Below, piece by piece: positions 57,690 through 64,000 of a stretch of 64,000 bases of DNA. A program made the translations under genes and the position numbers. Origin of the DNA: Ananas comosus (taxonomy: Eukaryota; Streptophyta; Magnoliopsida; Poales; Bromeliaceae); NCBI RefSeq assembly GCF_001540865.1, contig NC_033641.1:6486170-6550169 (forward strand), given 5' to 3'. The notes beneath the pieces were generated by a model. The model was given only the letters and a program-made list of their open reading frames with translations. It was not told the origin of the DNA and did not search any database. Positions within the stretch are counted from its first letter, which is position 1. Every line of letters starts with the position of its first letter.

Positions 57690-58405
57690 AGCAGGATGCT
57701 TGGCTTCAGGAGCACAGAAGGCGTCCGTGCTCCTGAGCCGGTTTTTGATGATGGAATTTCCAGAATCGACGATCGGCTTGCGTTAGACTTGATCTAGCGT
57801 GTTTAGAGGTTTCTAGAAAATAATTTTGTGATTTTTCGATATCATTTACTTAGCAATTGAAAGGATTCAAACTCTTAACGGCTGAAAATAATAATCCTAT
57901 AAAAATGGGATAATAGTACTAAATTTTCGATCAAGAATCAGTTGTCTTAGTTGTAGATAGTATAAAGAATTTTTGTATCAAAATGTTCCATCTGACTTTC
58001 CGACCGTCCTTAGGAACAAGTGGCAAAGGCTTGGTGGCTGGTACTTGAGACCCAAGTTCGACCTAATTGATCGCACATGTTCTATAAGTTTATTTCAAAT
58101 GAAATAACAAAGCGCGGGTGCGTGCTAGCTATCTCTCAAAAAAAAAAATTCATCTGATTTGAATACTTTACACCGTTAAACTTGAAACGGCGGATATAAT
58201 CATTAAAATACATTATGATTTTGAATCCTTTCGATCACTAGAGGTAAAGATGATTTAAAAATGTGCAAAAATTATTCTTCTAGGAAAACTCAAATCCTAT
58301 ATCAAGTCTAACGGAGCGCGATCGGCGGCATTTGAAAAGTTCCATCTTCGAAACAGGTCAGGAGCATGGAGGCCTCCATGCTCGTGAGAACACAACAGGT
58401 CCTGC
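57690..58405. mobile_element. foldback element interrupted by a SINE
   Basis: CAGGAGCACAGAAGGCGTCC at the left faces its inverted form GGAGGCCTCCATGCTC near 58367. Arms share ATCGGC, AGACTTGAT and TTTCTAGAA blocks. The SINE at 58000-58148 splits the left half. Confidence 0.65.
58000..58148 (+). mobile_element. tRNA-derived SINE
   Basis: The body has a pol III A-box-like TGGCAAAGGCTTGG (about 58022) and a B-box-like AAGTTCGACCT (about 58052) and ends in a 9-10 base A run. An imperfect duplication of 12-14 bp flanks it: TTCCATCTGACTTT (57986-57999) and TTCATCTGATTT (58149-58160). About 150 bp, non-coding. Confidence 0.65.
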
Positions 58406-58924
58406 TATATATAATGTATTGATATAGTATTTATATGATATATATATAGAGGAGAGAGGAACGAGGAAGCGAGGAATTGCGAGAGAGAATGAGAGAGAGA
58501 TAGAAAGGGGGGGGGGGGGGGAATAAGTCGATAGCACCAAGGGCTTGATGTGAGAGTTTTCCCGACCATAAATTTAATACCAGGCTTAATTATTTTACCC
58601 GTTAGATTTATACTATTCACCAACCACTCACCGCTAGGGTGTCCACATCATCCTAAACGTACATGTTACCTCATCCAAAAGATACAAAACTAATAGGCAA
58701 CGCAAGCGCATTGGTGCATATAGTAGTATTCAGCCTAATTCGTATATATATATACGTAAGGTAGAGAGAGTCCGGCTGCTATATTCGGTAGCAGAGAGGC
58801 TTTCCATGCGTTACCAAGGTTATTTCGATGATGCGGTCTCAAATCGACTCGAGCTCGTTTAGACTTGATCATATAGACTACTTGAAAGTATTTGGAACTA
58901 AATTTAGAATTTTAGACATCATTT
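58406..58924. mobile_element. MITE and microsatellites
   Basis: GA-rich DNA, a G homopolymer (58507-58520), a MITE at about 58530-58745 with CGATAGCACCAAGGGC and AGTAGTATTCAGCCTAATT, then (TA)n and the start of another foldback (58770 onward). Confidence 0.5.
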
Positions 58925-60830
58925 GACTAGTGATCAGAAAGGTTCAAATTGACAATTTTAATAGTAGATGTGATGCATTTGTAAACTTATAGTGTAAAAC
59001 AATCAAATCAGATTGAATTTTTAATAGAAATTTTTTTTTACGTATTTAGAATAAGGATTAGTATCTCTGATCTTAATTCAAGTCGTCTATCATCCCCCCC
59101 CATATTTATGAGTTTTTTTTCAGGCCGTTCATTTTTTAGACTACTCGTTTATAGGTAGAGATCGATAGCGAAAAAATTATAAAATTAAGTTTCCAAATAC
59201 TTTCAATAGTGTAATCAAGTTAAGGAGGCCGATCGTACGATTTTGGGAAGGGGCATATTGGAAAACAACTTGGTACAGGACGGCGTCCAGGTGTACCAGA
59301 TGGTGAGAGCAGCTAGAAAATTATAGAAAATTAATAGAAAATTTTATATGAAATTTATAGAAAATTCTACTTAACATCAGTATGCATGATCGAATACTTC
59401 CCGGATTTAAAATTTGAATCTTTTTGCACTGTTTTTAATGGGAGCATTATTCATTTCAGCCGTTCATTTTGGGCTACTCGTTCACTAGACAAACGAAATC
59501 AAAAAATTATGAAATTTGGTTCTAGATAATTCCAATAAGCGTAGATAAGTTAAGGACGATCGCCGAATCGGATGTCCGCATCATCGAAACAGCAACTTAA
59601 AGCACGGGCGACCTCCGTCTGTTCGATAGAGGACCTAGCTCTTCTCTCTCTCTCTTCTCCTGCTCTCTCACATTCTCTCTCATCTCTCTCTCTCAGAATC
59701 TCTCTCGTCATCTATATATATATAATATATATAGGAGTCCGGCTATATAGTTTATGAGTATATCGCTTCGTGACTCATTAAGACTCGTTTTCGGATGTAG
59801 AGCTTGCGATCTGACGATACCACACGTTTAAACCGTTATTTACAAGCCCACTTTGATGGATAAATGATCAATGCATACATAGATAAAGATCAATAACTCG
59901 TCGAATTTGAAATTGAAGAATCCGATCACTTTTTTAGACGTCGTTCGATTAGTTTGACCATTCATTTTATGCCCACTTGATGGACTTAATTATATATATC
60001 GAATTTACGAAATATTATTTTTCTAGACAGATTCAAAATGCTCTAGATATATTAACGAAGTGGATCATCGATTACGGAAGTCCTCATGAAAACAAGCTTA
60101 TGAGTAGAGGGCTCCAATACTCATAATAGTATAGTAGCCATTACTATATTATATATATATATATATATACTATATATATATATATATATACATTGGCTCT
60201 ATGTATTAATAGCACAGTCATTGGTGCTTACAATTTTTGACCATTGATAAGAGATTGTGGCGTTAGGATGATGCGGGCCCTAGGTTGAGTGGGTGGTTGG
60301 TTAATAGTATGATCTAACGGTGAAATGATTCAAAATGGTAGATCTAACGGCGGAAAACTTGGTAGACGAAGTGCTTCGTGCTATTATAGGCATAGTACCG
60401 GACTCTATATAATATATGAATTAGGCTAGGAGATACTATTATAGTAAACGCTCTTTTGCTATCAGTTTTTAACGGCCTTGATGAAAAATTGTATGGGTTA
60501 GGATGAATTTATTCAGTTAGAGTTAGTGTGTCCTTAGGATTGAGTTGGTCGCCACAGGGTTATAAGTATTTAATCCAATGATTAGAAATGATGAAAAAAG
60601 AATTGATCCAAAGGCTAAAAACTTGTAAGGAACATAACAATGGAATTGGCTAACTAATGAGTAGCCCAGTCCAACATGATAATATATAGGTATATATATA
60701 TATATAAATATATATATATATTATATATATATAGTATATATATATATATATACATATATTTGATACAAATATTTAAAATTTGGATCTTTCAATTTATTAT
60801 GTTAAATTCTAATTTTTACAATTAATTAAT
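58925..60830. repeat. 1.9-kb tandem repeat, copy 1
   Basis: Begins GACTAGTGAT. Contains foldback and MITE units, including 60190-60410 and a reversed type-2 MITE (60420-60690), and ends with TTTACAATTAATTAAT. Copy 2 follows directly at an offset of about 1905 bp. Confidence 0.8.
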
Positions 60831-62745
60831 GACTAGTGATAAAGGGTTCAAATTGACAATTTTTAAATAGTAGATGTGATTGCATTTGTAAACTTATAGT
60901 GTAAACAATCCAAATCAGATTGAATTTTTATAGAAATTTTTTTTTACTATTTAGAATAAAGATTAGTATCTCTGATCTTATTCAAGTCGTCTATCATCAT
61001 ATTTATGAGTTTTTATTTCAGGCCGTTCATTTTTTAGACTACTCGTTATAAGGTAAGATGATAGAAAAAATTATAAAATTAAGTTTCCAATACTTTTCAA
61101 TAGTGTAATCAAGTCTAAGCGGGCCGATCGTACGATTATTGGGAAGGGGGCATATTGAAAACAACTTGGTCAGACGGCGTCCGGGTGGTACCAGATGGTA
61201 GAGCAGCCTAGAAAATTTATAGAAAATTTAATAGAAATTTTATATAAAATTTATAGAAAATTCTACTTAAACATCATAGCATAGATGAATACTTCCGGAT
61301 TTAAAATTTGAATTTTTTGCACTGTTTTATAATGACATTATTCATTTTCAGGCCGTTCATGTTTGAGGCTACTCGTTACTAGACAAACAAATAAAAATTA
61401 TGAAAATTTGGTTCTAGATAATTCCAATAGCGTAGATAAGTTTAAGGAGATGCCAGAATCGGATGTCCGCATATCGAAAAGAACTTAAAGCACGGGCCGA
61501 CAGCCTCCGTCTTTCGATAAAGTAGGAAGCCTAGGCTCTTCTCTCTCTCTCTTCACTCCGTGCTCTGCGGTCACATGTCTCTCTCATCTCTCTCTCTTCT
61601 CCGTCTACTCCTCTCTCTCTCGTCTATTATATATATATATATATAGGGTCGGCTACTATATATTATGAGTATGATCGCTCGTCGTACTCATAAGCTGTTT
61701 CTGATGTAGAGCTTGCGTCGCGACGCATCCGACACCGGTAAACCGTTATTACAGGCGCACTTTGATGGATTTAAGATCAACTCACTTACTAATAAAGTAT
61801 CAATAACTCGTCGATTTGAATTGAAGAATCCGTATACACTTTTTTAGACGTGTTCGAAGTTTGACCGATTCATTGTTATGCCATTGATGGGACTTAATTA
61901 TATTTCGAAAATTACGAAATTTATTTCTGAAAGTTCAAATGCTCTAGATATATTTAACGAAGTGGATCATCGATTCGGAAGCTCCACATTGAAAACAACT
62001 TATGGAGTAGCAGGGCTCCAATATCATAATAGTATTAGTAAGCCATTACCTATTATATATTATATATATATATATATATACTATATATATATATATATAT
62101 AATTAGGCTCTATGCTATTAATAGCACAAGTCATTGGTGCTTACAATTATTTGACCCATTGGATAAAGAGATTGTGGTCAGTTAGGATGATGCGGGCCCT
62201 GGTTGAGTGGGGTGGGTTGGTTTAATAGTATGACTCTAACGGCTGAAATGATTCAAAATGTAGATCTAACGGCGGAAACTTGGTTAGACGAAGGCTTCGT
62301 GCTATTATAGACATTAGTACCCGGACTCTATATATATATAGAATTAGGCTAGGAATACTATTAATAGTAAACGCTCTTTTAGCTATCAGTTTTTTAACGC
62401 CTTGATGGAAAAATTGTAGGGTTAGGATGAATTTATTCAGTTAGTAGTTGAGTGGTCCCTTAGGATTGAGTGGTCCGCCACAGGGTTATAAGTATTTAAT
62501 CCAATGATTAGAATGATGAAAAAAGAATTGATCCAAAGGCCTAAAAACTTGTAAGAACATACATGGAATTTGGCTAACTAATAGTAGCCCAGTCCAACAT
62601 ATAATATATATATATATATATATATAAATATTATATATATATAATTATAGTGGTATATATTATATATATATACTATATTGATACAAATTTTAAAAATTTA
62701 GGATCTTTCAATTTATTATGTTAAATTCTAAATTTTTACAATTAA
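60831..62745. repeat. 1.9-kb tandem repeat, copy 2
   Basis: Matches copy 1 throughout but with many single-base insertions and deletions, often in homopolymers (for example near 60845, 61015-61060 and 61430-61530). That pattern fits uncorrected long-read sequence better than ordinary divergence. Confidence 0.8.
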
Positions 62746-63249
62746 TTAAATATTTATTTTCAAATTTTAAACTTCAAAATTTAAAATTTTAAATCTTTAA
62801 ATTCTATGAAATTAATTAATTAATTTTATTAATAATACGAGTAATAAATCGCGTAATAAAATCTAACATGATAGATGCAATTTAAATTATGTAAAATATC
62901 GCTGTATAAAAAAAATACAGCATTTAAATTTCAGGAGTAAAATTTTAGAAATATAGTGTATTTCTGTGTATATATAATTAATTTTATTAAACAATTTCTT
63001 TTACAATTTTATTTTCCCTCTATTTATTGATTTTTTTAAAAATTATTTTGATAGATTTATCTCAAATTCTTTCAATATAAATCTTTATAAAATAAATTGT
63101 TGTATAAATTTACTCTGCTCATATACCAATTTTAATGACTTTTATTTAAAAAGATTTAGCTATTAAATTATTTTTATATAATATTTATTTAATTAATAAT
63201 TAGGCTTATAAAAATATTAAAAAAAATAAAATTCATTATAAAAGTGTTT
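62746..63249. other. AT-rich spacer
   Basis: No gene or element seen. The composition is close to that upstream of the other Helitron-like end (2580-2700), consistent with the body of such an element. Confidence 0.4.
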
Positions 63250-63283
63250 TTATATCCGCAGTATCGCGCTGGTATTTCACTAG
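63250..63283 (+). mobile_element. Helitron-like 3' terminus
   Basis: TATCCGCAGTATCGCGCTGG then TATTTCACTAG and T. Similar to 2698-2728: the same TATCCGCAG start, a GC-rich core and CTAG before T. The 5' end was not found. Confidence 0.4.
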
Positions 63284-64000
63284 TGTATGAAGAAGATTTG
63301 ATACTGAAATAGTAAACATAATAATTTGGGTGTCAACATGGCAATTTTCTTTCAAATTAATAGAATTTTGAATAGAAGAGATACAGGTGAAGCAAGTAAC
63401 AATAAATATTGGGGACCTAATTACAAAAAGCAAAAGATAGTGAACAAAAATACATAGTCAGTTGGAAGTTGAGGACCAATGCTACACGTAATTCCGAATA
63501 ATAAATGAGAATTTAAAGCATATATATATATGCCATAATTAGATTAGATGGTGACACTTTTGGCTCCGCAAACAACACGTGTTCGAATGTTTAAAACTCA
63601 ATCGATTATTCAGTAAAATAATTTGAATCTTAAAGCCAACCAATTTGATTTAACTAAACTAGTATTGCATTTACTATGGTTGCAAAATCGGTCCGGAATG
63701 TAATTATCGCGAGTGCATCTCTTGTTCTTTTGAAAGCACTGAAGCTTCCGAGCTTATAATTATTTAAAGATAATAGAACATCCGATTTGACTATCGACTC
63801 TATTAGACATAATCTATATTATTAGTACGGTTTAGAAACTAAATTTTATAATTTTTCAACATTATTTACCAAATAATAAAAGGATTTAAAAATAGCCGAT
63901 AGACATGTTTGTCAGTTCAACGGTATAGAACAATTCAAATTAGCTGAAATTTTAATAAAACATTCTACTTTACTTACCATGCAGTGCAAGATTAATATTT
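63284..64000. other. AT-rich intergenic DNA
   Basis: No gene recognised. From about 63735 (AAGCACTGAAGCTTCC) the DNA resembles one arm of the foldback elements at 55862-58405 (CGACTCTATTAGACATAATC, TTTAGAAACTAAATTT), running off the window end. Confidence 0.4.

Overview
This is plant nuclear DNA, very probably from a monocot. The genes have GT-AG introns and GC-rich first exons, the spacers are AT-rich, and nested transposable elements with long (TA)n, (GA)n and (CA)n tracts fill most of the window. The style of the repeats suggests a pineapple-like genome, but that is a guess. Runs of N and isolated single N show a draft scaffold patched from long reads. I saw no rRNA, tRNA, CRISPR array or bacterial-type operon.

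Layout. 1-3200 holds an LTR-like fragment, a 246-bp GC-rich tandem repeat and a Helitron-like 3' end. 3210-14923 is one hAT-type element with a perfect 8-bp target duplication; its middle is filled with microsatellite-associated MITEs, a gap, a small gene-capturing MULE and, at 6894-13845, a segment written backwards without being complemented. Read right to left, that segment encodes a complete intronless 725-residue DEAD-box RNA helicase of the PRP28/RH21 type. 14924-18800 is repeats. 18840-30849 (minus) is a seven-exon gene for a 1241-residue Lys/Ser/Asp-rich nuclear-type protein whose long introns carry MITEs. A 561-bp hAT element sits upstream of it.

34114-49915 is a 15.8-kb Mutator-like element (MULE) with a perfect 9-bp target duplication and imperfect terminal inverted repeats of about 2.7 kb. 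It carries a Ulp1-like cysteine protease gene and a MURA-type transposase gene, both on the plus strand and both broken by stops. Its noncoding DNA is peppered with a 12-bp motif. 50726-54243 (minus) is KCR1, the ketoacyl-CoA reductase of very-long-chain fatty acid synthesis. Divergent to it, 54873-54942 is a first exon encoding a signal peptide. 55860-62750 is a run of foldback elements and MITEs with one SINE and a 1.9-kb tandem duplication; the end is AT-rich with a second Helitron-like terminus.

The resident genes that look functional are KCR1, the Lys/Ser-rich protein gene and perhaps the divergent signal-peptide gene. The helicase gene is intact in content but cannot be expressed as written and is best explained as a sequence-handling error. 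The most interesting biological object is the protease-plus-transposase MULE with its extended termini, internal foldbacks and repeated motif.
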